From: Salvia splendens
Taxonomy: Eukaryota; Streptophyta; Magnoliopsida; Lamiales; Lamiaceae
DNA length: 64,000 nucleotides
Direction: 5' to 3'
Assembly: GCF_004379255.2 (NCBI RefSeq)
Contig: NC_056052.1
Coordinates: 8,797,708-8,861,707, forward strand
Shown here: piece by piece, positions 10,257 to 22,238 of the stretch
Numbering within the stretch: the stretch's first letter is position 1
How the letters are laid out: the number at the start of each line of letters is the position of its first letter
Notes under the pieces: model-generated
Told to the model about the DNA's origin: nothing
Seen by the model: the letters and a program-made list of their open reading frames with translations, nothing else
Database searches by the model: none
Translations under genes and position numbers: made by a program

Positions 10257-12429
10257 GAGGTAGAGGGAGAAGAGGGAACGGTTGCTATAATGTCAGCGAC
10301 TGTTCGCTTCCCAGTGCCAAATTTGAATTTCAAAATTTTCCATACCCTTTTTTAACTCTTCCGGTTAAAAACAAATTGCACAGTAATTTTCTCTCACTCA
10401 CTTATTTATTCAATTCCGTACTAGAAATAAAACACAAGAAACAAAATAAAAGATTTCCTGGAGTTCTGGCTGAGGATTTTCAAGATTCTGAGAAATATTG
10501 CATTGAAATTAAAACACTCGCTAGATACATCCCAAAATTCAAAAAATATTTTTTCATTTTCTTAAATTGCATTGTTTTATTTCCAGTCAAGGACAACTCT
10601 CGGGATCCACTTGAGCCAGTGCATTGCCCACACACATGTATTGAGTTGCGCAAGCGAATCTCAGAGTTGTTCAACGACTATTTATTTACTTGATCAAGCT
10701 GAATATGCGTAATGGGATTTCTCCCACTGCGCATACTACAGATTTATTCACCATTATCCCATTCAGAAGGATCATTAAGAAAAAGCCATAGATCAGGATA
10801 CTTCCCTGAAACTTTACAATTCCCAGGATGTGGTGGATCGTTTCACTTGCAGGTTGATCCTTGCTTGTCTGAACTTGACTGATATCGATTCTTACCAAGA
10901 CTGGAAGAGTAGTACTTTCTGCCACGCTTGTCGCCATCGCCCCTTCATGCTCCTTAGTCGGCAACTTCCTTCCCTCTTCACAGTCATCCATCCTTTGGTT
11001 TCCGTTGCCCTTTTTACAGTTAACTGGTGATCCTGATATAATTTTTCTTCGAACTTGATTAGTTAAGAAATCAGAAAACCGATCCTGTTATAATTTTTCT
11101 TTTAGCAGCTTTGCAAGTCCACCGATCATGATTGCCCGCTTTTTCTTATGATTCTTGTAAGTTCCCTGAACTTTCCTCTTTTCTTTGGGACGTAATCCAA
11201 CTGTTCACAGTAGATTAGTTTCGCAGTTTCTCTTTTAGGCCTTTCATCTTTCAGCCTTGGTCCTTCTCTTTCGCAGCATCCATACGGTTTGTCTATCATT
11301 GGAGGTGGTCTCTCTATTGGTCCATTCTCTCCTTCCACTCCAGATACAAATCTCTCCACCTTCTCATCGAATACATGCACCGTTCTTGCTTGGAGGTAGA
11401 ATAATGTAGTGGCGAATCCCACACAACGCTTAATGACCTCTTCTTCCTTCTCTTGAGGTTTCATCATTCTCCTCATTTGAAATTTCCTGTGACGTTTCGT
11501 TATTAATAGGCGTGGCGATCGACTCTTCTTCAGCTTGGGACTCATCCTCTGCTGGTTCTACCTTAACAGTTCTTTCCTCTCCTTGCTTTTCTGGTTGCAT
11601 CCCCGACTCATGTTCAATGCTCAATGGTTCCCTTTCCTCGGGTTCGCATACACCTTCTTCATCTAACCTTTGTTCATTCGCCTGAGATCTTGCCCTATCC
11701 TCTTGTCTCCTCTTCATGATGTCAGCTAATAGGGATGGTTGCTTGATCATTTCGTCCATGCTAGCCTTGTGCCCATCATGAGCAATCTGCATTTCTGATG
11801 CTAGTTCAACGTTCGATTTCAAGCAACTCCTCATACTCTACTGTGAGGCGATCAGTCCTTCAATCTTTCCTTCTATAGAATTTACATACTTATTCACATT
11901 TAAAGGTGGTCCAAAATCCTGCTGAGGATGAGATTGATATTGATTCTAACCAGGACAAACTTGGCTTTGGTAATACTGGGGATTCCGAGCTTTCCAGTCC
12001 TCACTTGACCATGTCGGGAGGCTATCTTCGGCATCAGAGGGCCATGGTTGATGGAGTTGATATTGGGAAGAATGATAATGGCTGAGGTAGTTGGATTGAT
12101 ATGTCGGTTGATACATCGGTTGTCCGGATTCATAGTCTTGAAAATCAGGGTAAGGTGGGTTGTTTGGACATCCCATCTGCCATGCGGGGATTTAGGTGAC
12201 AATTGGATGTGGTTCTGACTAGTATGGAAAAGGTGGGTATTCTTCTGTCCAGCTCCATTGAGGTGGGGCACTCCTGCTCTCCCGTTCTCCATAGTGTGAG
12301 TATTCATGTTTTCTCATGTCTGCTCGCCCCCCCAGGATTCCAACTCCTATTTGAATTCCAGATCTCAACCGTATTCTGGCGACTACTAACTTGATCAGTC
12401 TGGGTATGGGTTTTGATTGAAGGAGCTTG

Positions 12430-13900
12430 TGAAGGGGTTGGCAGCGGAAGCGTCATACAATTAAATCAGATAACGAAAACGATCTATTTAGCAGATTATT
12501 TAGACAAATTTTATTCGCGCAATTATCACATGGATCATGCTCATAACTCAAATAAATCATGCTTTAAGAATAATTGAAACCTAAAACATGCTTTTCTACG
12601 GATTAGCTATTTTACCTTGATGATTCTTCAAAGAATCGAAGATAGCTAGCTCCTTCTCCACGTGAAGATCTTGAAAACTAAACCACGGATCTTCTAATTG
12701 GTTCCTGGACTGTAAACTGATATCAGGGTGGGCTATCTCACCAGAATTCTAGGACTTAAATAAAAAAGACAGAAATTGATCTCACGGATGAGAGCTGAGC
12801 GGAAATTTTCATCTTCTTCAGAGATGGAGAGGGGGACGAAATTTTATGATGAAATTAAGTGTATTTTCTGTCTCCTTTATTCTCCTATTTATATTTAGTC
12901 ACATATTGGGCCTAGACATGGATCTATGGAAGGTTTTGGATATGGGCTCCCCAAATTTGCTTTTTCCTAATTAAATTGAATCCCAATTTAATATAAGCTT
13001 TTAATTGGAATATTATGAGTAGCCACTACATAAGTAATATTGAACTCCCCATCCAAATCCGAAATTATAAGTAATCTGGCTTTCCATTGTTTGTCATTTA
13101 TTTCCTACGCTTAAGATAGAAACATCCATTAATTAATTAGTGTCTGCTATAGACTTAATTAATTAACATCTTATTAATTGCACGAGTAGACTCAACAAGA
13201 AACGCTTATTTATTATTCATAGAGTAATTAAAGTCCAACTAGCTAGGTTCCGAATAATAAAATTCTTATTTCGAGTTCCTCTTGAGGACGTTATCAAACA
13301 AGACTCACCTCGCGCATGATTCAACATAATAGCAATCCTAGCACCGCTAGATATAAATCACCACTACCCAATACACCAGGTTTATTGAGTTGCGAAAACC
13401 CGCACCATTTGGTAAGTCAACGTAGTGCATAATCAACATTGTATGCTCAATGCTAACATACATTGATTAAAACAAATAATTATCAAGACCTCGTCTTTCA
13501 GTAGATAGCATAAAGACTTGTCTCGCTGTTAGATCCAATTCAGTGCTCTACCACACCAATGTCATCTTATTTCAGTAAGGCTTAGAAATATGTGGACTGA
13601 CATTGCAATCTTTCACGATAGGTAGTCTAAGCCTATCTGGGTTGTGAAATTCTTATTTTTATTTGTTCAGAACTGACCGTGTTACCTTAAAGTGGATGAC
13701 GCCCACAACCGGTCTACTAAAACAAAGACTTAGACTTGTTAAGTTACTTATACATTTAAACATGCAATAAACATCCATTAAATGTAAAACATAACAACAT
13801 TATGATAAAAATAATCTGTTTTATTCCTTGGAAAATAAAATAAGAGTTTTTACAGTATTCAATCACTCGAAAGGTGATTTCTAGTATACAAACTCTAACA
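12430..13900 (-). repeat. 3' LTR (1471 bp) of the nested copia element
   Basis: Bounded by tgaaggggttggc and aactctaaca (TG...CA), directly followed in element orientation by the polypurine tract. Related copies are at 6420-7435 and 19453-19646. A minus-strand TATAAATAGG-type box lies around 12885-12895. Confidence 0.85.
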
Positions 13901-13955
13901 ATCTCCTCCTTCTTTTGCGTATACAAAAAATGTTCACTACGTCTAATTCTCCCAC

Positions 13956-16900
13956 TTATACTGAAATCGAGTTGAGGTCTTGAGCGCGTCGAACTCTCAT
14001 CCCTTCAACATTGCGCTTGAATGGTTTCACCGCCAATGCCTTTGTAAAGGGATCTGCCAGGTTGTTCTCCGACGCAATCTTGACCACTTGTATGTCTCCT
14101 CTCTGCACTATATCTCTAATTATATGATACTTCCTCTCTATGTGTTTGCTCGCTTTGTGAGCCCGTGGTTCTTTCGAGTTTGCCACAACACCAGAATTGT
14201 CACAATAAATGGTGATGCTCTAGGGCAGATTTGTAACCACACCTAAGTCCAAAAGGAAATTTTTAAGCCATGCAACCTCCTTTGCAGCCTCCGAAGCAGC
14301 CACATATTCGGCTTCCATGGTAGAGTCCGCAATGCATTTCTGCTTTACACTCACGGCACCACCTCCTAAGGTAAACACATATCCAGAAGTAGATTTTCTC
14401 GAGTCATGATCAGCTTGGAAATCTGAATCAGTGTATCCCAAAGGATAGAGCTCGGCTGCATTGTAAACTCGAGCATAGTCCTTAGTCCGTTTAAGCTACT
14501 TGAGTATGTTCTTCACGGCAGTCCAATGTCCTTGGCCTGGATTCGACTGATATCTTGCCACCATGCCAACAGCAAAGCAAATATCAGGTCTTGTACAAAG
14601 CATAACATACATGAGACTACCAACTGCCGAAGCATATGATATTCTTCTAATCTCTTTTATCTCAGACGGCGTCTTAAGACACATCTCTTGAGACAGATGG
14701 ATGTCATGTCTAAAAGGTAAGAAACCTTTCTTGGCATCTTGCATGCTAAAGCGACTAAGTACCGTGTCGATGTAAGGTTCTTGAGATAAGCACAACATTC
14801 TCTTCTCACGATTTTGAAGAACCTTGATACCGAGAATGTGTCTCGCGTCTTCCATATCTTTCATCTCGAACTAGTTTGACAACCACGTTCGTGCTGATGA
14901 CAACATCTTTTTATTGTTTTCAATTAAAAGAATGTCATCTACATAAAAACCTATGAACACAACATTTCTCTTTTCAACCTTCTTATACGCGCAACTTTCA
15001 TTTGGGCACTTTTCGAATCCAAACTTGTGAACAGTTTGATCGAAATACTGGTTCCATGATCTAGATGCTTGCTTGAGGCCATAAATGGCCTTCTTAAGCT
15101 TCCATACCATGTGTTCCTTGCCCTTCATGGCATATCCTTCGGTTTGTTCCATGTAGATGGTCTCTTCAAGACTACCGTTCAAGAACGCAGTCTTAACGTC
15201 CATCTGCCATACATCCCAATCCATGTAAGCTGCAATAGACAGAAGTATCCGGATCAATTTGAGCATGGCCACCGGGGAGAATACCTCATCGTAATCGACA
15301 CCTTCCTTTTGGGTGTACCCCTTAGCCACTAGTCTTGCTTTAAAGACTTTAACTCGTCCATTGGGTCCATGTTTACGTTTGTATATCCACTTGCTCCCAA
15401 TGGATATACAACCTTCGGGTAGGACAGAAAAATCATAGACGTATTTGTCTATCATTGATTGTAGTTCCCAATCCATTGCTTTTACCCATTCGCAATGATC
15501 ATCCACCTGAGCTTCTGCAAAATTCCAGGGATCTAATACATTGTTGTCCGAAGTGTGATCCATAGATTCTCCCAAATCAATGTATCTATCGAGCTCATGA
15601 GAGACTCTCCCACTGCGACGCGACACTACAACATTAGGAGTAGAAGTTGAAATTTCGGGAATTGTTTGTACACTAGGTAATTGTTCTTGGTTAATGAAAC
15701 TTGTGACAAAAGTTAGCTCGTCAAGAGCCACTTCACTGCTGGGTTTATGATTCATTACAAAGTCTTCCTTTACGAATGTCGCGTGAGTACTCACGTTAAC
15801 TTTCTTGTCTCGGAGACTATAGAATTCATAGGCTTTCGAACCTTTGGGATAACCAATAAACAAACATAACTTTGTCCTTGATTCTAGGTTAGTTGGATCA
15901 TTTTCCAATACATGAGCCGGACACCCTCATATCTTAAGATGTTCTATATTGGGCTTGCGCCCATTCCACAACTCAAATGGAGTAGTAGGAACAGATTTTG
16001 ATGGTAAATTGTCTAAAATATGGCTTGCAGAAAGCAAGGCATGTCCCCAAAATGAAACAGGTAGTTGTGCATAACTCATCATCGATCAGACCATATTCAA
16101 CAAGCTCCTATTCCTTCTTTCAGCCACGCCATTCTGCTGGGGTGTGCCCGGCGCAGTCAATTGGGATTCAATTCCCTCCACCAATAAGTAGTCCAAAAAC
16201 TCGGCACTTAGGCACTCGCCTCCGCGATCAGATCGTAGTCTTTTGATACTTTTTCCATGATGTGTCTCCGCATAAGCCTCAAATTCTTTGAACTTGTCAA
16301 AAGATTCAGATTTGAAACGCATCAAATAAACATATCCGACTTTCGAGTAATCATAAATAAAATTGATGAAATAACGATAGCCACCTCTTGCCTCGGTTGA
16401 CATTGGTCCACACACATCAGTATAAACGAGCTCTAGTACTTCCTTGGCCCTATTACCTTTCACCCTAAAAGGTCTCTTAGTCATCCTGGTTTCTAAGCAG
16501 GATTCACACGTGGAGAATGACTTTGTTTCTAGACCTTTAAGAAGGTCTTGGTCCACGAGAGTTTGAATCCATCTTTGGTTGGCATGGCCAAGTCTAAGGT
16601 GCCATAAGTACGTTTCGTTCATTGAACTTGAAGGTTCTTTCCTTTTCTTTGAAATTTTTGATGCATTATTGAGTTTTTCATAATACCACGATAGATATAA
16701 GAGCCATTTTTCTTAATAACGCAATTGTCATTAAAAGAAATCTAATATCCATCAAAAATTAATTTAGAAACCGAAATTAAATTTCTTCTAAAAAAAGGTA
16801 TCAACAAAATATTCTTCAAAATCAAAAATCTATCACTACTAAAACGCAAATAGACGTCTCCCACTGCAACGACCGCCACTTTAGTAGCGTCGCCCAGCTG

Positions 16901-17584
16901 GACCTCGATCTCACGATCATATAGCCGCCTTGTCACCTGTATTAAATCAGGATCAAAACAAATATGATCAGTAGCTCCTGTGTCAATAACCCAAGTATGA
17001 GATGATGTCGAAGCCAAACATGACTCGCCAACTAGAGCTTGGTGCATACCTGTCCCCTTACCCCTTTTAGGGCAATCAGGCTTCCAATGCCCCTTCTGTC
17101 CACACTTGAAACACTTTCATGTTTGCTTCTTATTAGGCTTCTTCTTCTTCTTTCCCTTAGCATCCTTAGCAGCAACCTGGTTCGTCACTTTCTTCCTTCC
17201 TGTGCCAGGCCTAGGGCCAGAGGAGTGATGTGTCGAACTAACCATCGCTGCCTTAGCTTGGATCATAAGATCATCCGCCGACTGAAGTTCAGTCAACAAT
17301 TAAGCCAAGGTGTAGTTCATTTAGTTCATCTCAAAGTTGAGCTTGGACTGCTGAAAGTTAGGGGGTAGACTTTGAAGGATGATGGTGACTTGGGACTCGG
17401 GATCGATCGACCCTCTCAAAACCTCAATTTGATTGAGGTGGCTCATCATCTCGAGGACGTGGTCCCGCACAAACTTGTACTCATCAGCCGTGAGAATGAT
17501 GTCCAAATTTTATTTCCATTCTATGTAATTTTGACCATCGAGTTTGTTTTCTTTAAGAATTGCAGATAGAGGATTGAGTGACAT
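13956..17584 (-). pseudogene. copia gag-pol, multiple stops
   Basis: The ATG at 17584 starts MSLNPLSAILKENKL, a Tork/Tnt1-type gag. The central gag (about 80 aa by comparison with the family) is missing between DEYKFV and RDHVLEMM. A CCHC knuckle CFKCGQKGHWKPDC follows at about 17100. Protease has DTGATDHIC (about 16985). Integrase keeps its HHCC finger and the D, D and E residues (TDVCGP, RSDRGGE, NGVAERRNR; 16622-16086). RT has YVDD near 14945. RNase H ends at NLADPFTKAL before the stop at 13956. At least seven in-frame stops interrupt it, near 17525, 17310, 17295, 17110, 16087, 15930, 14870, 14485 and 14220. Several look like TGG-to-TGA or CAG-to-TAG changes. It is inactive. Confidence 0.88.
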
Positions 17585-18659
17585 TGTGACGGTTTAGGTT
17601 ACACTACAAAACAAAAGATTTACTATTTGTCATAAACTTATGTAATGAAAGTGAAGAGATAAACCATACAACTTTTCAAAATCTTACAACTGTAAAAAAT
17701 TAAAATTTTGTACCCTCAAGAAGAGGTCAATACGTATTAAAATTTTAACATTTTTATTGATCACAACACCGACGAATAGTCCAGAGACCGCAGCACGACA
17801 TGACCGCCAAATGTTGCCTAAACACGACCATCAGATTTAGCATTACAGAACCTTGTTTCTACAGCACACTCCCATAACAATGCTTATGAGTTGATATCAA
17901 GACCAAGCTATCTCGCAAATTTTGTTTAGACTTCTGAAACTCGTAATTTCTTAGGATTATTGTCCCCATAACATGGGTGGCGATAATATTGAAAACTACA
18001 TTCTAGTCCATACTATTCAAATTTGAGAAGTCCACCTATACGAACTCTCTATTTCTTAGGATTATTGTCCCCACGACATGGGTGGCGATAATATTCAGAA
18101 AATGGCTTCATAAGTTGTGGACCAATCGATGGAGACCATATACAAAACATAGTTCGTAATTATCGCTTTGATATTTGAGTTATGGTTTTTCATTAATTAT
18201 CCTTAGCCTTAAGGTAGAAAAATACTTAATTAAATTCTGTTGGCATTTAATTGACTGGATAATTAAAATTTTTATCATCTTTTAACATCTTATTAATATC
18301 TTCTATAAGTTGTATCTAAAATAAATTAAATTATTTATATCTTGGACCGACATGAATAATTAAACTTAAATTAATTCCTCATTCAATATTAAGAAGAGAA
18401 TAATCTTATTATTTAATGTATTCCTACATATTTATCCTTATAAGGATTCTAGGTATATATAATAATTAGGAAACTATTAAATTATTCTTGTCCATATCAT
18501 CTAGGAATAAATAAATATATTTATTTCAATAGATATAGTCAATAATCAAAATATTCCTAAAATCTAGGGAAATCTTCTAAAAAAATTTTATTTCAATTAA
18601 ATAATAATATTTTAATTATTTCTTTTAATTTCCAGAATTAAATAATCATAAAAATAATA

Positions 18660-19260
18660 ATTCATCGTTATGTCATCGATCGAGGTTCGCACGATCGACG
18701 ATGATGAAAATCTGACGAAGAACTCATCGGAACATGACGTTTGCACAGCTCTCGGCCGGCAGCGCGCGCCAACGTACTATCCAGCCGTCGCACGTCGGGT
18801 GGCGCTGGCACTCGGCCAGCTACTTGTATCCCGGTTCGGTGCCTCGACTCGTCGGGTATCACGGTTCTCGGCTTGCAGCACGCACGTTGGTGGCGCTGCT
18901 CTCGGCCAGGCGCGATATCTCATCTCGACTAGGCTCCTATCTTCCGCTCCCACTACTTCGGCCATCATCGCGCCGGGTGGTGTGTCACTCTCGGCTAGAG
19001 CCTGGTGCAGCGACCAGATCCTCTGTCTAGGGTATGGGGTACGGCTCGCGGTATCTGGGTGGTTCTCGGTCAAACCATCTGTTGCCCCTGCTCCCACCGG
19101 TGATCTTGAGTCAGCGCCTCCTAGGGTTTGCAGTCTCGGCCGGCGGTGCACACGAGTCCTCGCTCGTCTGCGCATCGCCCAGTGATCGTGAACCCTCGGC
19201 TCCCACTCGATAGACGACCCTACTTCGGGCGCATGTAGCGCGATCTGTCTCGGTGCAAGC
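18660..19260. other. GC-rich block in the copia leader
   Basis: About 600 bp rich in C and G (cagcgcgcgcc, cggccggcgg) sit within strongly AT-rich leader sequence. Internal quasi-repeats recur, such as ggtggcgctggcactcggcc and ggtggcgctgctctcggcc. Open frames exist on both strands but none resembles a known family. It may be a structured leader or a captured host segment. Confidence 0.5.
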
Positions 19261-19438
19261 GCTGACGGATTGCACCTCTTGTGTGCTCGAAAAATTTGAG
19301 TTCTTTGATTCGATTGTTCTTGAGTTTAATATGCATAAAATAATAACAACAAAAACAAGAACATGCTTCGCAATCGAATAACACATGCATACATGAATTT
19401 CGCGAAATTTAAATCCAAATAATCAGAGCCAAAGACTG

Positions 19439-19450
19439 GCTCTGATACCA
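19439..19450 (-). other. PBS of the nested copia element
   Basis: The minus strand reads TGGTATCAGAGC, the initiator tRNA-Met site, two nucleotides inside the LTR end at 19453. It overlaps a perfect 9-bp inverted repeat (19423-19431 with 19437-19445). Confidence 0.85.
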
Positions 19451-19452
19451 AC

Positions 19453-19646
19453 TGAAGGGGTTGGCAGCGGAAGCGTGCATACAAATAAATCAGATAACGA
19501 AAGCGATCTATTTAGCATATTATTTAGACAAATTCTATTCGCGCAATTATCACATGTATCATGCTCATAGCTCAAATAAATCATGCTTTAAGAATAATTG
19601 AAACCTAAAACATGCTTTTCTACGGATTAGCTATTTTACCTTGATG
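19453..19646 (-). repeat. truncated 5' LTR of the nested copia element
   Basis: Matches the first 194 bp of the LTR at 12430, up to ctattttaccttgatg, then passes directly into gypsy gag sequence. About 1.28 kb of LTR, including its promoter, is gone. Confidence 0.85.
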
Positions 19647-20574
19647 TGGTTTGGGCTTGCGTCTAGAAGACCTTTGTATCTGCACCAATATTTACTCAAG
19701 CTCTCATCATACGCCTGGGTAGCTTCTTTGATCTCCCTCTGGAGTGTATTTGTCTTCGCCGCTGGAAAGAATTGGTTGAAAAACTCCCCCCTGAAATCTG
19801 ACCATGTCTTGATGGTGTTAGGTTCTAACCCCCTAAACCAAATATCTGCTTCCCCTTTTAAGGAGATGGGGACAGCTTTTAGCTTTAAATCCTCCTCACT
19901 TGACCCAGATGGCCTTTTCTGTATCTTGCAGATTTTGTTGAACTCACGTAAGAACTCAATTGGACTTTTGGTACTAGCTCCCAAAAATACAGGTAAGATG
20001 GCTAGTAATTCAAGTTCCACATATACTACTTCCTGTCCCCAGGTGGTGGAGATGGCAGGTATTGGTTCATTCTCCAAGTGGGCATAGAGTGAACCTATCA
20101 CAAACCATGGTTGTTTCTTCCTCGTTTGGGGTGGCTATTGAGTCGGATGGACTCGCTAGGATGATGTCCTGACTTTCTTTACTATTACCATCCAAGTTGG
20201 TTGGTGGAATGGGAAGTGGTTTGCTTTGGACAGTGTTTGGTTCCACTTCTTTCTCTGTTTGCCTCCCGAACTCAGTACTGTCCAACTGGGGAAAACAAAA
20301 AACCACGAAAAGTTTATTTACAACATTTACACTAATCTTTTTAAACAAAACCTGAGACGCTCCGCCCATCTATGTGTTTTTCTGCCCTAGTTGCCCCTTT
20401 GGTCACCAGCGAGTAAAGCGGTTGATCCACATAGATAAGGACGTTGATTCTTCGCTGTTGTCTCCCTGAGCTGTCTCTAAACCGAAATCAAAAGAAAGAA
20501 AAAGAAAATATTAACAATATTTACACCAAAGTGGCAAAGTGTCTTGCAACAAATGTATGATGAACGCCATCAAC

Positions 20575-20590
20575 CCTGGCAATGACGCCA
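20575..20590 (-). other. PBS of the gypsy element (degenerate tRNA-Asp type)
   Basis: The minus strand reads TGGCGTCATTGCCAGG. It resembles TGGCGCCGTTGCCGGG, the tRNA-Asp-complementary site that is intact at 57524-57541, with three substitutions. It lies two nucleotides from the LTR. Confidence 0.65.
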
Positions 20591-20592
20591 TT

Positions 20593-22238
20593 TGAAAGCT
20601 CTTGGAGTGTGTCATGTGTGTTTTGTTGTCTCTTTTCCCTTTCGTAGTTGATTTCTGAATTCTCCTGTCGTTGTGAACTGATCAAATCGGAAGGTCAAAC
20701 TGATCCAGCTGATCGATGGATGTCTTTTACCTGCAGATTCCTGTGAATGGATCCAGTGAACATTTAAACTGATCAACTTGACTTTATTTCGACTTATCTC
20801 GTGCGCAAATGGAGGAACTCATGGCTTTCAAAACCTTGTCCCACAATACTATTAATTAGTAAAGGGAAGTAAGGATCGATCCCACAGAGACGATGTGTTC
20901 TACATTTATTGAGGACAAAATGGGAATGGCTGCTGCCACGATTTACAGGGTGGGTTAAGTTAAACTACTTGCTTTGATGAATTGAGAGACTAAACTAACT
21001 AAACTGATCCACTTGCTAAATGGAATTAAAATCTACTTTATCAACTCATACTGTAATTTCCAGAAATGGCCGAACAAAGTAAAAGCAAACGAGCGTCAGT
21101 CTTTTGCAAAACGTATGATAAAGTAAACTTTTCCGAACAACTTCATCTTCCTCACTGATTCAAAAGAAAATAGAGCATACTCAGATCTGAACATTTACGA
21201 ACACTTATGACCTAACAATCTTAACACAACAAACTTGTAATTTAAAATCTACCCTAAGGTTTAAACTGCATCTACGTGAACAAGCAACTAAGCCATAATC
21301 ATGCAGAATCACAAATCGGCTACCAGATCCACAACTTCCGAAGCTAAGCAGACATGATCATACTTTCAACCAACATAAACCTGCTTAGATCTACTCTACC
21401 ATACCACAAACGACCAGATCTAAACATCCTAGAACACTTTATCCATAATTTCTTCGCAACTAAGCAAAATCGTAAGTTAGCAGTTCAGATTCAACAGATT
21501 CAACAGTAACAAAATCACTTAGCTAAAAGATGCTCACAAATCAGAAACCAAAGGTAAAACAGAGAACTCATGCATGGGAAACAGAACAATCCAAGGTAAG
21601 CTGAAACCAATTCATCGAATTCACTTCGCAAAACAAAACATTCAAGTTCGATAACAGCAAGGAAACTTAAAAACAAATGTAGCAAAACTCAAAATAAAGA
21701 TTGTATCTTCGCTCATTCTCGAAACGGTGTTACATGGCTTCAAATTTGATAAACTACCACCCAACTAAAACTAGACTAGAACCCAAGTGTGTGCGTGACA
21801 GAAATCAGGAATATTAAGTAAAATGAGCTACCATTTCAGCCCTAGAAGAGAGCTGAATTCCTAAATGTGTTTATGTATGCGTATGTGTAAGCGTCCTCCT
21901 CCTACTCGCGCTTGGCTTCCTATTTATAGAGAGGCGTAGGGCTCTGATCCCTAGGGTACCGTCCTCTCAAAATGTCATTCCTGCCCTTGGCTTTTGGGGT
22001 GGGGTCTTTAGCTCCATCTTCTATGTGGGAAACTCCTGTTGGCTCCGTTTGATTCTGACTTGTTCAACTTAGCACTGCAGTTTTTGACTTGATTCTTTGA
22101 TCCGTTCGCCCGCCCAATTGATCCGTTGATTCTCTGAATATGGCGGACTTCACACACACCTAGCTCACATTTGCATGTTAGATTACAGAATTGGGTGTAT
22201 TTTTATCACAGAACACATGCATGAAACAAGCCTTATCA
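20593..22238 (-). repeat. 5' LTR (1646 bp) of the gypsy element
   Basis: Starts tgaaagctcttggag and ends gaaacaagccttatca on the plus strand. The minus-strand TATA box CTATAAATAGG lies around 21910-21920. It shares its first 780 bp with 5630-6419 and its end motif with the LTR ending at 59058. Confidence 0.88.

Larger units (their letters stand above)
12430..19646 (-). mobile_element. Ty1/copia element nested in the gypsy gag (decayed)
   Basis: Full order on the minus strand: truncated 5' LTR (19453-19646), PBS 19439-19450, a 1.8-kb leader, gag-pol 17584-13956, polypurine tract (about 13901-13915, AAGAAGGAGGAGAT) and 3' LTR 12430-13900. It splits the gypsy gag. The 5' LTR keeps only 194 of 1471 bp, so a deletion followed insertion and the target duplication cannot be checked. 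Confidence 0.85.
10690..20369 (-). pseudogene. gypsy gag, split by the copia insertion and degraded
   Basis: The N-terminal part lies at 20369-19647. A start MGGASQ is followed by a possible 66-nt intron (20351-20286, GT...CCCCAG), then the retrotransposon gag domain with LPVFLGASTKSPIEFLREF, GEADIWFRGL and FRGEFFNQFFPAAK. After the copia element the frame resumes near 12429 with a Pro/Tyr-rich linker (YQSNYLSHYHSSQYQLHQPW) and a C-terminal part at 11834-10690 (MDEMIKQPSLLADIMKRR; KLPTKEHEGAMATSV). Frameshifts occur near 11840 and 11500. No zinc knuckle is visible. The frame ends near 10686 without entering protease or RT. gag would form the particle; this copy cannot be translated whole. Confidence 0.75.
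5630..22238 (-). mobile_element. Ty3/gypsy LTR retrotransposon with nested insertions
   Basis: The element is on the minus strand and bounded by AGCTC at 5625-5629 and 22239-22243, a perfect 5-bp target duplication. From its 5' end: LTR 20593-22238, PBS 20575-20590, gag (20369-19647, then 12429-10690 after the inserted copia), an extra ORF region 10128-8450, a hairpin array 8352-8048, and a truncated 3' LTR 6419-5630. No protease, RT, RNase H or integrase motif is found, so it could only move with help in trans. Many stops and frameshifts show that it is old. The degenerate tRNA-Asp-like PBS and the gag type suggest the Athila/Tat clade. Confidence 0.8.

Noticed and set aside
10247..10693. 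148-aa plus-strand ORF
   Set aside because: Antisense to the promoter and leader of the gypsy extra ORF; no recognisable domain.
18670..19185. 171-aa plus-strand ORF (and 132-aa minus-strand ORF) in the GC-rich block
   Set aside because: Long frames on both strands are expected from GC-rich sequence with few stops; no domain recognised and the plus strand is opposite to the element.
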